Origin: Kocuria varians
GTDB lineage: Bacteria; Actinomycetota; Actinomycetes; Actinomycetales; Micrococcaceae
Direction: 5' to 3'
Length of the DNA stretch: 64,000 nt
Assembly (NCBI RefSeq): GCF_006539885.1
Contig: NZ_BJNW01000003.1
Span: 124,001 to 188,000 of the forward strand
Shown here: positions 53,963 through 61,737 of the stretch, piece after piece
Position numbering within the stretch: the first letter of the stretch is position 1
How the letters are laid out: each line of letters starts with the position of its first letter
Notes under the pieces: model-generated
The model's database searches: none
Seen by the model: the letters and a program-made list of their open reading frames with translations, nothing else
Told to the model about the DNA's origin: nothing
Translations under genes and position numbers: made by a program

Positions 53963-55920
53963 GCGAGACCCCCCAGCCGGCCGCGAAGCCGCAGAAGTTC
54001 TGGTCCTCGGCCCTGCGCCTGCTCGGACTGCTCTCGCCCCACCGCGCGGCACTCGCCGTGGTGGTGGGCTCCGTGGTGGGCTCGGTGCTGCTCGGCGTCT
54101 TCGCCCCGCGCGTGCTCGGCCGCGCCACGGACGTGATCTTCGCCGGCGTCGTCGCCCGCTCCCTGCCCGCCGGCACGGACCAGCGCCAGGCAGAGGCCAT
54201 GCTGCGCTCCCAGGGCCAGGACACGTACGCGGACATGGTCTCCCGCATGGACCTCGTGCCCGGCCAGGGCGTGGACTTCCAGCGACTGGGGACCCTGATC
54301 CTCGTGGTGCTCGCCATGTACCTGCTGGCCTCCGCCCTGATGTGGCTGCAGGGCTACGTGCTCAACCGCGTGGTCATGCGGGTCGTCTACGACCTGCGCG
54401 CGGAGATCGAGCGCAAGCTCAACGCCTTGCCCCTGAGCTACTTCGACACCCGCCAACGCGGGGACGTGATGTCCCGCGTGACCAACGACGTCGACAACAT
54501 CCAGACCGCCCTGCAGCAGACCTTCGCGCAGCTCGTGCAGAGCGTGCTCACGGTGCTGGGCATCGTGGTGATGATGTTCGCGGTCTCGTGGCAGCTCGCC
54601 CTCGTGGCACTGCTGGCCCTGCCGCTGTCCGCGGTGGCCGCCGGCGTGATCGGCTCGCGCTCCCAGAAGATGTTCACCCGCCAGTGGAAGGCCACGGGCG
54701 CGCTCAACGGCCACATCGAGGAGTCCTTCTCCGGCCACGAGCTCGTGCACGCCTACGGACGGGAACGGCAGATGCAGGCACGCTTCGACGAGCGCAACGA
54801 GGACCTCTACCGCGCCGCGTTCGGAGCGCAGTTCCTCTCCGGGACGATCATGCCGGTGATGCAGTTCATCTCCTACCTCTCCTACGTGGGGATCGCGGTG
54901 CTCGGCGGTCTGCGCGTGGCCTCCGGACAGCTCACGCTCGGTGACGCCACCGCGTTCATCCAGTACTCCCGCGAGTTCACGCAGCCGCTGTCCCAGATCG
55001 CCGGCATGGCCAACCAGCTGCAGTCCGGCATCGCCTCCGCCGAGCGCACGTTCGAGCTTCTCGACGCCCCGGAGCAGGAGCCCGAGACGCCCACCGCGCG
55101 GCTGCCGGAGCGGCTGCGCGGCGAGGTGCGCTTCGAGCACGTGGACTTTTCCTACGACAAGACCGGACTGGCCGCGGGCGAGCCGCCCATGATCGAGGAC
55201 CTCTCGCTCCATGCCTCCCCCGGGCGCACAGTGGCCATCGTGGGGCCCACGGGCGCGGGCAAGACCACGCTCGTGAACCTGGTGCTGCGCTTCTACGAGA
55301 TCGACGCCGGGCGCATCCTCCTGGACGGCATCGACATCCGGGACCTCGCCCGGGACGATCTCCGTTCCCAGGTGGGCATGGTGCTGCAGGACGCCTGGCT
55401 GTTCACCGGCAGCATCATGGAGAACATCCGCTTCGGCCGCCAGGACGCCACGGACGAGGAGGTCGTGGCCGCGGCGAAGGCCACCTACGTGGACCGCTTC
55501 GTGCGGGCCCTGCCGGAGGGCTACGACACCGTGCTCACCGAGGACGAGACCTCGGTCTCCGCCGGCGAGAAGCAGCTCATCACGATCGCCCGTGCGTTCC
55601 TCTCCCAGCCCTCCCTGCTGATCCTGGACGAGGCCACCTCCGCGGTGGACACCCGCACGGAGCTGCTCGTCCAGAAGGCCATGGCCGCCCTGCGCGAGAA
55701 CCGGACGTCCTTCGTGATCGCCCACCGGCTCTCAACCATCCGGGACGCGGACACGATCGTCGTCATGGAGGCGGGGCGGATCGTGGAGCAGGGCTCGCAC
55801 GCGGAGCTCATCGCCCGGGACGGCGCGTACGCCCGGCTCTACCGCGCGCAGTTCTCGGACGGCGCGGACGCCCCGCCCGAGCAGCCGACGACGACGCCGC
55901 CGGACGTCCCGGCGCCGTGA
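53959..55920 (+). CDS. ABC exporter half-transporter (second subunit)
   Basis: A 653-residue partner of the preceding gene. A longer loop near 45-110 carries acidic and polar residues, and the six-helix domain extends to ~340. The ATPase has Walker A VGPTGAGKTTLVNLVLRF, a signature-like TSVSAGEKQLITIARAFL and Walker B LLILDEATSAVD with intact Glu, so it supplies the competent catalytic site. The GTG start overlaps the previous stop (GTGA). The tail QPTTTPPDVPAP is encoded by a recurrent motif copy. Confidence 0.93.
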   Translation: MSETPQPAAKPQKFWSSALRLLGLLSPHRAALAVVVGSVVGSVLLGVFAPRVLGRATDVIFAGVVARSLPAGTDQRQAEAMLRSQGQDTYADMVSRMDLVPGQGVDFQRLGTLILVVLAMYLLASALMWLQGYVLNRVVMRVVYDLRAEIERKLNALPLSYFDTRQRGDVMSRVTNDVDNIQTALQQTFAQLVQSVLTVLGIVVMMFAVSWQLALVALLALPLSAVAAGVIGSRSQKMFTRQWKATGALNGHIEESFSGHELVHAYGRERQMQARFDERNEDLYRAAFGAQFLSGTIMPVMQFISYLSYVGIAVLGGLRVASGQLTLGDATAFIQYSREFTQPLSQIAGMANQLQSGIASAERTFELLDAPEQEPETPTARLPERLRGEVRFEHVDFSYDKTGLAAGEPPMIEDLSLHASPGRTVAIVGPTGAGKTTLVNLVLRFYEIDAGRILLDGIDIRDLARDDLRSQVGMVLQDAWLFTGSIMENIRFGRQDATDEEVVAAAKATYVDRFVRALPEGYDTVLTEDETSVSAGEKQLITIARAFLSQPSLLILDEATSAVDTRTELLVQKAMAALRENRTSFVIAHRLSTIRDADTIVVMEAGRIVEQGSHAELIARDGAYARLYRAQFSDGADAPPEQPTTTPPDVPAP

Positions 55921-56006
55921 CGGCCGGGACGTCGGACCGGTGGCAATCACCACCGGGCGCGTCTACGGTTGACGTGACCGGCCACCCCCACAGATCGGAT
56001 GCTGTC

Positions 56007-56609
56007 GTGACCAACTTTGCCAACGTCGAACGCCGTCACCTCGCGGCCCTGCTGCGACGCGTGGGCCCGGATGCCCCCACGCTGTGCGAGGGGTGGGTCA
56101 CCCGCGATCTCGCCGTGCACCTGGCCGTGCGGGACGCCCGCCCGGACGCCATCCCGGGGCTGCTCTCCCCCAAGCTCCCGGTGCTCGGCAAGCACGCGGA
56201 GACGGTGGACGCCGAGTACCGCGAGCTGCCGTGGGAGGAGCTCGTGAACCTGGTGGAGCGTCCGCCGCTGCACTCCCCCGGCCGGTGGTCGCCCATCGAC
56301 AAGCGGTTGAACACGGGTGAGTTCTTCATCCACCACGAGGACGTCCGGCGCGCACAGCCCCAGTGGCACGCGCGTCAGCTGCTCAACGACGAGCAGCGTG
56401 CACTGTGGAGCACTCTGAAGCTGATGGGTCCCGGGCTGCTACGCAAGGAGCCCGAGTCCGTGGTGCTGATCGCCGCCGGTTTCGGCGCGGTGCGCGGGGG
56501 CAAGAAGTCCGCCCGCAAGGTGCGGATCGTGCGCGGCGAACCCGCTGAGCTGCTGCTCTGGGCCTTCGGGCGCCGGGAGCAGGCGGACGTGGAGATCACC
56601 CAGGAGTGA
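56007..56609 (+). CDS. TIGR03085-type DinB/maleylpyruvate-isomerase-like protein
   Basis: A 200-residue actinobacterial protein with the four-helix DinB-like core: CEGWVTRDLAVHLAVRDARPDA contains the metal-type histidine, and GEFFIHHEDVRRAQPQW supplies more histidines. Its C-terminal RGGKKSARKVRIVRGEPAELLLWAFGR is typical of TIGR03085 proteins. Function is unknown; relatives use a thiol cofactor such as mycothiol. GTG at 56007 is chosen; an open GTG overlapping the ABC stop exists but adds residues unlike the family. Confidence 0.85.
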   Translation: MTNFANVERRHLAALLRRVGPDAPTLCEGWVTRDLAVHLAVRDARPDAIPGLLSPKLPVLGKHAETVDAEYRELPWEELVNLVERPPLHSPGRWSPIDKRLNTGEFFIHHEDVRRAQPQWHARQLLNDEQRALWSTLKLMGPGLLRKEPESVVLIAAGFGAVRGGKKSARKVRIVRGEPAELLLWAFGRREQADVEITQE

Positions 56610-56644
56610 CCGCCGTTCTCCGCTGATCTCCTCCGGAGGTGAAA

Positions 56645-56678
56645 CGACCGGCCCCGCTCGCGAGAGCGGGGCCGGTCG
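56645..56678. terminator. Strong bidirectional hairpin
   Basis: A perfect 15-bp stem (CGACCGGCCCCGCTC and its complement, 4-nt loop GCGA) lies between the convergent TIGR03085-type gene and ferritin. On the minus strand TTTCACC follows. Confidence 0.75.
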
Positions 56679-56696
56679 TCGTCGGTGCGGGGTGTG

Positions 56697-57182
56697 TCAG
56701 TCGTTCTCGACCTTGCGTGAACCGAGCTCGGCGTCGAGGCGCAGCAGGCCGGGGCCGTCGTTGTGCACCAGGCGGACCTGGTCGACGATCTCCTCGACGC
56801 TGGCCTCCTCCTCGATCTGCTCGCTGATGAACCAGTGCAGCAGGGGCATGGCGTCGATGTCGCCCTCCTCCTGGGCCAACCGGTACAGGTTGCGGATCGA
56901 CTCGGAGACCTTGCGCTCGTGCTCGAGAGCCGCCTGGAAGCAGCCCAGCGGGGAGGTGTCCTCCAGGGTGGGACCGCTCATGGAACCGATCTTCGGGTCG
57001 CCGCCGCGGTCCACCACGTGGGCGATGAACTTCTCCGCGTGGGTGACCTCTTCCGCGGCCTGGGCGCGGAACCACTGCGAGAACCCGGGCAGGCTCGCCA
57101 CGTCCATCTCGATGGAGAGCTGGCGGTAGACCACGCTCGCCTGGAGCTCCATGGTGATCTGCTCGGTGATTGCTTCTGCCAT
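56697..57182 (-). CDS. Ferritin
   Basis: A 161-residue iron-storage protein. The ferroxidase residues are visible in ITMELQASVVYRQLS, AAEEVTHAEKFIAHV with the EExxH motif, and ALEHERKVSESI plus LLHWFISEQIEEEASV. No heme-type Met pattern is evident, so it is a ferritin rather than a bacterioferritin. The ATG at 57182 has AAGGGA upstream; an ATG six codons earlier is weaker. A divergent 19-mer near 57236-57254 faintly resembles an iron box. Confidence 0.93.
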   Translation of the reverse strand: MAEAITEQITMELQASVVYRQLSIEMDVASLPGFSQWFRAQAAEEVTHAEKFIAHVVDRGGDPKIGSMSGPTLEDTSPLGCFQAALEHERKVSESIRNLYRLAQEEGDIDAMPLLHWFISEQIEEEASVEEIVDQVRLVHNDGPGLLRLDAELGSRKVEND

Positions 57183-57393
57183 ACGTCCCTTGATTTCCAT
57201 GCGCTCATCGAACCACGTTTTGGCCCCCGTGGATAGTGAGTTATGCCTGCCTCAGTGGCACCTGCCACCGAGGGGTCTCACCCGCCCGGTGCCGCGCGGG
57301 TGCGCGCCCGGCGACCGGTCGTCCAGTATCATGAAGCGGTCCCGTGCACGGCGCGGGCCGGGGGGCACCCGGCCGCCGCGGCCGGGACCGAGC

Positions 57394-57470
57394 GCCCCCT
57401 TAGCTCAGATGGCCAGAGCATCTGTCTTGTAAACAGAGGGTCGCCGGTTCGAATCCGGCAGGGGGCTCCA
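57394..57470 (+). tRNA. tRNA-Thr (anticodon TGT)
   Basis: The cloverleaf has acceptor GCCCCCT with AGGGGGC, D arm GCTC/GAGC, anticodon stem TCTGT/ACAGA with loop CTTGTAA, T loop TTCGAAT and an encoded CCA. The anticodon TGT reads ACA. Its 3' half serves as the attachment site of the adjacent element remnant. Confidence 0.95.
57422..57469 (+). repeat. attL: tRNA-Thr side of 48-bp direct repeat
   Basis: The anticodon loop through the CC of CCA is repeated exactly at 58751-58798. This copy completes a functional tRNA. Confidence 0.85.
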
Positions 57471-57509
57471 CTCTGACTAGGGTAGACGCCCACCACGAGG
57501 GATGTGCGG

Positions 57510-57977
57510 CTACCGGCTGTGTGTCCCTCGTGTGTTGGGGGCACCTGCGAGCATCGCGCCCATCCGGTCAGCGACGTCGCCCATCCGGTCCTCCATGAGC
57601 TCCGCGTACGTGTCCAGGGTCATCGCCGCTGAGGCGTGGCCGAGCATCCGCTGCACCAGCTTCACATCCGCACCGGACGCGATCGCCCACAACGCCGCCG
57701 TGTGCCGTAGCTCGTGGGTGTCGAAGTCCGGGTAGCCTGTCGCAGTACGGGCCCGAGCCCAGCGGCGCCGCCACATCGCCGACGTCCACCGAGTGCCAGT
57801 GGGCCCCGGGAAGATGTACCCGCCCGAACCAGAGCGTGCCGCGGCCTTCACCAGGTCTGGGAGCAGCAAGGCCGGCACCGGCACCCACCTGGTGCGGCGG
57901 CTCTTCGTGTAATCCTCCCGGCCCTCAGCGTCCAGGTCGCGGGCGATCCTGATCCGGGAGCGCACCGGGTTCGACAT
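57510..57977 (-). pseudogene. 5'-truncated tyrosine recombinase/integrase
   Basis: A 155-residue C-terminal fragment of a phage-type integrase. It retains the beta strands (RRTRWVPVPALLLPD), HELRHTAALWAIASGADVKL with the HxxR pair, QRMLGHASAAMTLDTYAEL with the box-II histidine and nucleophilic tyrosine. The first catalytic Arg region and the whole DNA-binding N-terminus are missing; the frame begins 40 bases from the cargo gene. It cannot catalyse integration as it stands. Its last residues read PNTRGTH. Confidence 0.85.
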
Positions 57978-58017
57978 CTACCGGCTCACCTGAGCCCCCT
58001 ACCTAGGAGCACCCCCC

Positions 58018-58614
58018 ATGAGCTCTCCCTCCCCGTCCCCTCGGGACAGTTCTTCATCCCCTCTCCGCAAAGTGTTGAGCGCCTTGGTGGTGCTGCTTGC
58101 CCTGATTGGCGCGGTGTTGATCATCGACCGCCTGTTCATCGAGCACCCGGAGACCCAGTCATTCACCTCGGCCCCGCACGTCACGGTCACCGCCATACCG
58201 CTCGCCGAGACCCCTACGGCAAGCCTGGAGACCACCACGACGGAGCCCCAGGCTGCCGAGACCGCCCCGGCGGCGGAGGCCGCAGAACCGACCACCGCGC
58301 CCACCGTTTCTGAGGGCTCCCCCGCGGAGAACACTGCGGGAGCTGCAACGCCGGCGCCCACCGAAGCGCCCGCGGCCGAGGGTGTGTCGATCATCGAGTC
58401 TGAGGGCATGGAGGGTGACGACTACATCGTCCACCTGATTACCCCCGCCGGGGTGGGTGCCACCCAGAACCACGCGGCCGGCGTCCTGGCGTCCAAGGTG
58501 CAGGAGCTCACGGGCACCCCGCAGGCGAAGAACATCGACCTCGTGGCCGTGTACTCCTCGGACGGGGTCATGGTCGGCAGTGACCGCCTCCCGGACGGCA
58601 AGTGGTCGTCCTGA
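58018..58614 (+). CDS. Cargo gene: anchored Thr/Ala/Pro-rich secreted protein
   Basis: A 198-residue protein with a short Ser/Pro head, one helix (VLSALVVLLALIGAVLII, ~20-42), a Thr/Ala/Glu-rich linker (45-125) and a compact C-terminal part (~125-198, SIIESEGMEGDDYIVHLITPAGVG, DLVAVYSSDGVMVGSDRLPDGKW). No family recognised. TAGGAG lies nine bases before the ATG. It is the only intact gene inside the tRNA-Thr element and uses more A/T at the third position than its neighbours in places. A role in phage exclusion or immunity is possible but only speculative. Confidence 0.65.
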   Translation: MSSPSPSPRDSSSSPLRKVLSALVVLLALIGAVLIIDRLFIEHPETQSFTSAPHVTVTAIPLAETPTASLETTTTEPQAAETAPAAEAAEPTTAPTVSEGSPAENTAGAATPAPTEAPAAEGVSIIESEGMEGDDYIVHLITPAGVGATQNHAAGVLASKVQELTGTPQAKNIDLVAVYSSDGVMVGSDRLPDGKWSS

Positions 58615-58750
58615 GCGTGTGTGTTCCCCGTGTGTTCCGGGCACACGCACACACCAACATTGAGCCACACTGAGCAACACGCTGAACACACGAAACCCCC
58701 GGCATCCTGCGGAACAGCAGGTCAGCCGGGGGTTCTGTCTGTCCGCGCCC

Positions 58751-58798
58751 CTGTCTTGTAAACAGAGGGTCGCCGGTTCGAATCCGGCAGGGGGCTCC
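58751..58798 (+). repeat. attR: displaced 48-bp tRNA-Thr 3' half
   Basis: Identical to 57422-57469 but lacking the 5' half of the tRNA, so it is not a functional tRNA gene. It marks the far end of the element. Confidence 0.85.
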
Positions 58799-58914
58799 GA
58801 TCCGACCAGGGCGGACACCGGGCACGAGGGACACACGACCGCTGACCGCTTGGCCGTTGCTGGTCGAAAGACCCGGTGAGCCCCGCTGCCACCACCTCCA
58901 CGTGAACCCACGCA

Positions 58915-58947
58915 AGAGCCCCGGCCGCCCACGACGACCGGGGCTCT
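58915..58947. terminator. Hairpin downstream of attR
   Basis: AGAGCCCCGG with its complement CCGGGGCTCT forms a perfect 10-bp stem with a 13-nt loop. It lies between the element and the next gene. Confidence 0.5.
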
Positions 58948-58964
58948 TCGCGCCGGGGTGAGCG

Positions 58965-58997
58965 GGCGGCGTCGTCGGGAATCCCCGCGACGCCGCC
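58965..58997 (-). terminator. Terminator of the DsbA-like gene
   Basis: GGCGGCGTCG pairs with CGACGCCGCC over 10 bp, with a partial CGGG/CCCG inner stem. It lies eight bases after the stop on the minus strand and includes the recurrent GGCGTCGTCG motif. Confidence 0.55.
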
Positions 58998-59004
58998 GCA
59001 GACT

Positions 59005-59880
59005 CTACTTCTTGGCCTTCACGGCCTTGTTCAGGACGTCTGAGAAGGTGCCCTGCTCGTAGCGCTTGCCGTCCACGTAGATGGTGGGGGTGCCGGCCAC
59101 GCCGTTGTTCACGGCCTCGCGGGCGTCCACGTTCACGAGGGGACGGTAGGTGTTCTCGTCCAGGTCGTCCGCGGTGAGGTGCGCGCCGTGCTTGTTGGCG
59201 ATCTCCGCGATCTGCTCGTTGCTCAGCCCGCCGCTGCCCTGGTGGGTGAAGATCTCCTGGGCATACTCCATGTACTGGTCGGTGCTGACCTGCTCGGCCA
59301 CGAGGTACGCGGCGTTCGCGGAGCGGGAGGAGTACTGGTCCGCGGTGGCCTTGTCCAGGAAGTTGAGGTTGCGGTACTCGACCTCCACCTTCCCGGAGTC
59401 CACGGCCTTCTTGATGGTGTCCGCGTTCTCCTTCTCGAAGTCCGCGCAGTGCACGCACTCGAAGTCCTGGAAGATCACGAGCTGCACGGGCTTGCCGTTG
59501 CTCGCGGCCTTGTCCGCGTCCACGATCCCCAGCGGGGTCTTGGTGGTGTCCGGGCTCTCCTCGGCGGCGGGCAGCGTGGAGAGGTCGCGCTCCTGGACGT
59601 CCGAGGTGTTCTTCTTGATCCCGTCCTTGGCGAGCGTGATGCCGCCGTACTGGTTGGAGCTCGCGGGCACGGGCCCGGCGTCAGGGATCTTGGCCTTGTT
59701 GTTCTGCCAGATCACGAGTCCGATGATCAGCGCGATCACGACCACCAGCACCACGATGCCGATGATCAGGCCGGTGGGCTTGCCGTTGGAGCGGCGGGAT
59801 TGCTGGTCGGCGATCCGGCGGGCGCGCTCCCTGGCGTCCTCCGACGCGGACGCAGCCACGTTCTTCTTCTGTGCGGCCAT
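59005..59880 (-). CDS. Membrane-anchored DsbA-like thioredoxin-fold protein
   Basis: A 291-residue oxidoreductase. The basic N-terminal cytosolic part (1-35) is followed by one helix (36-58, GLIIGIVVLVVVIALIIGLVIW) and an external thioredoxin_4/DsbA domain with the CVHC active site at 142-145 (QDFECVHCADFEK) and the cis-Pro loop VAGTPTIYVDG. It probably oxidises or isomerises disulfides in exported proteins. GGAG lies four bases before the ATG. Single gene, convergent with the element. Confidence 0.92.
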   Translation of the reverse strand: MAAQKKNVAASASEDARERARRIADQQSRRSNGKPTGLIIGIVVLVVVIALIIGLVIWQNNKAKIPDAGPVPASSNQYGGITLAKDGIKKNTSDVQERDLSTLPAAEESPDTTKTPLGIVDADKAASNGKPVQLVIFQDFECVHCADFEKENADTIKKAVDSGKVEVEYRNLNFLDKATADQYSSRSANAAYLVAEQVSTDQYMEYAQEIFTHQGSGGLSNEQIAEIANKHGAHLTADDLDENTYRPLVNVDAREAVNNGVAGTPTIYVDGKRYEQGTFSDVLNKAVKAKK

Positions 59881-59992
59881 GGGGCTCCGGGTTTCCTTCC
59901 GAGGGGGTGGGCACGGGGTGGTACTGCTCCTGATCTCAGGGTACCCGGCCCCTCCTCAGGCCGGTCCAGCCCGCTCCCAGCCCGGCGTGGGC

Positions 59993-60034
59993 GGGCGACG
60001 ACGCCGCGGCCCCGGCCCGGCGGCATCGTCGCCC
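59993..60034. repeat. Inverted repeat of the recurrent motif upstream of otsA
   Basis: GGGCGACGACGCCGC (59993-60007) and its near-complement at 60020-60034 (one mismatch) flank a 12-nt GC-rich spacer. It lies 138 bases before otsA in otherwise unannotated space. Confidence 0.6.
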
Positions 60035-60129
60035 GGACCTCGCCGCGACTCCGCGGCGTCTGCACCCCACCCCACGGCGTCGACCGCCCCAGCAACGTCG
60101 TCACCCAGCCCGCCGGTAGTACGCCCACT

Positions 60130-60135
60130 TAGAAT
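60130..60135 (+). promoter_or_regulatory. Candidate -10 of the otsAB operon
   Basis: TAGAAT lies 37 bases before the GTG, leaving room for a short leader with the GGGGAAGGAA ribosome site. Confidence 0.4.
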
Positions 60136-60171
60136 GGGGTGACCAGCCGTCCCCGGGGGAAGGAACCCACC

Positions 60172-61737
60172 GTGTCCGCAGAACAGTCTCTGGAAGAAGT
60201 GAGCGTGCCGCAGGACGGCTACGACTTCGTGGTGGTCTCCAACCGGCTGCCCGTGGACCGGATCGTGGACGAGGACGGCGGCAGCACGTGGCGCCGCTCC
60301 CCCGGCGGTCTGGTGAGCGCGCTGGCGCCCGTGATGGCGCAGCGCGACGGCGCCTGGGTCGGCTGGCACGGCGCCCCGGACGAGGACCTGGAGCCGTTCT
60401 ACCATGACGTCTTCCACCTTGTCCCGGTGTCCTTGTCCGAGCTGGAGGTCCGCCGCTACTACGAGGGCTTCTCCAACGCGACCCTGTGGCCGCTGTACCA
60501 CGACGTGATCGCGTCCCCGGAGTTCCACCGCACCTGGTGGTACGCCTACCGCCGGGTCAACGAGCGCTTCGCGCGCCACGCCGCGGAGACCGCCGCCGCG
60601 GGGGCCACCGTGTGGGTGCAGGACTACCAGCTGCAGCTCGTGCCGCGCATGCTACGGCGGCTGCGCCCGGACGTGACCATCGGCTTCTTCAACCACATCC
60701 CGTTCCCTCCCACCGAGATCTTCTCGCAGCTGCCGTGGCGCAGGGCGGTGCTGGAGGGCCTCACGGGCGCGGACCTGATCGGCTTCCAGCGCCCCGGGGA
60801 CGCCCAGAACTTCCAGCGCTGCGTGCGCAGGTACCTGGGGGTGCAGTTCACGAAGGGCAGTGCGGAGTTCTCGGAGTCCACCGCGGACGGCGAGCAGACC
60901 TCGTGGACGGTCAGCGCCGGGTCCTACCCCATCTCGATCGACGTGGAGTCCATCAAGGAGCTCGCCTCGGACCCGTCGGTGCAGGCGCGGGCCCGGGAGA
61001 TCCGCGAGGAGCTGGGCAACCCGGAGACCATCTACCTCGGGGTGGACCGGCTGGACTACACCAAGGGCATCCGCCACCGCATCAAGGCGTACGGGGAGCT
61101 GCTGAACGACGGCAAGCTGAGCGTGGCGGACTCCGTGCTGATCCAGGTGGCCAGCCCCTCCCGCGAGCGCGTGGACTCCTACCGGCAGCTACGCGAGCTC
61201 GTGGAGGGCATGGTGGGCCGGATCAACGGCCAGCACGACACGATCTCCCACACCGCGATCCGCTACCTGCACCACGGTTACCCGTTCGAGGAGATGGTCG
61301 CGCTCTACCTGGCCGCGGACGTCATGCTCGTGACCGCGCTGCGGGACGGCATGAACCTCGTGGCCAAGGAGTACGTGGCCGCGCGCCGGGACGGTTCCGG
61401 TGCGCTCGTGCTCTCGGAGTTCACGGGTGCCGCGGAGCAGCTCAAGCACGCGATCCTCGTCAACCCGCACGACATCGACGGCCTCAAGGACGCCATGCTG
61501 CGTGCCCGCGACCTCCCGCGCGCCGAGGCCCGCAAGCGCATGGCGGCCATGCGCTGGCAGGTGCTCACGCACGACGTCGTGGACTGGTCCCGCCGCTTCC
61601 TGGACGACCTCGCCGATCACGCGGCCTACCACCCCTCGATCCCGGGGCCGGCCGCGGGGTCGGGCCCGGGCTCGGCTTCCGGTTCCGGGGACGACGCCGC
61701 CGCGGGCAACGAGGGCAGCGGGACCGACCGTGGATGA
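60172..61737 (+). CDS. otsA: Trehalose-6-phosphate synthase
   Basis: GT20 glycosyltransferase that joins UDP- or GDP-glucose and glucose-6-phosphate. The 521-residue protein has VVVSNRLPVD, WHGAPDEDLEPF, VWVQDYQLQLVPRMLR, FFNHIPFPPTEIF, GVDRLDYTKGIRHRIKAYG and DVMLVTALRDGMNLVAKEYVAARR. About 35 extra C-terminal residues are Gly/Ser-rich and include GSGDDAAAG. The GTG at 60172 follows a strong ribosome site. It overlaps otsB by eight bases. Confidence 0.95.
   Translation: MSAEQSLEEVSVPQDGYDFVVVSNRLPVDRIVDEDGGSTWRRSPGGLVSALAPVMAQRDGAWVGWHGAPDEDLEPFYHDVFHLVPVSLSELEVRRYYEGFSNATLWPLYHDVIASPEFHRTWWYAYRRVNERFARHAAETAAAGATVWVQDYQLQLVPRMLRRLRPDVTIGFFNHIPFPPTEIFSQLPWRRAVLEGLTGADLIGFQRPGDAQNFQRCVRRYLGVQFTKGSAEFSESTADGEQTSWTVSAGSYPISIDVESIKELASDPSVQARAREIREELGNPETIYLGVDRLDYTKGIRHRIKAYGELLNDGKLSVADSVLIQVASPSRERVDSYRQLRELVEGMVGRINGQHDTISHTAIRYLHHGYPFEEMVALYLAADVMLVTALRDGMNLVAKEYVAARRDGSGALVLSEFTGAAEQLKHAILVNPHDIDGLKDAMLRARDLPRAEARKRMAAMRWQVLTHDVVDWSRRFLDDLADHAAYHPSIPGPAAGSGPGSASGSGDDAAAGNEGSGTDRG

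Larger units (their letters stand above)
57422..58798. mobile_element. Remnant of a tRNA-Thr integrated element (about 1.4 kb)
   Basis: The segment is bounded by identical 48-bp copies of the tRNA-Thr 3' half. Inside are a 5'-truncated tyrosine recombinase beginning 40 bases from attL, and one plus-strand cargo gene. Such layout is what remains after an integrative phage or plasmid-like element loses most of its length. Sequence beyond the repeats is also similar on both sides (GACYAGGG, CACGAGGGA), so attP homology was longer. Confidence 0.75.

Noticed and set aside
52199..55725. Long minus-strand frames opposite the ABC genes
   Set aside because: Antisense shadows; the plus strand carries complete ABC motifs.
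58741..58798. Second tRNA-Thr gene
   Set aside because: Only the 3' half is present; acceptor 5' strand and D arm are missing, so it is attR.
57394..58800. Open frames crossing the tRNA-Thr copies that read CRIRTGDPLFTRQ
   Set aside because: This peptide is the well-known false translation of tRNA genes.
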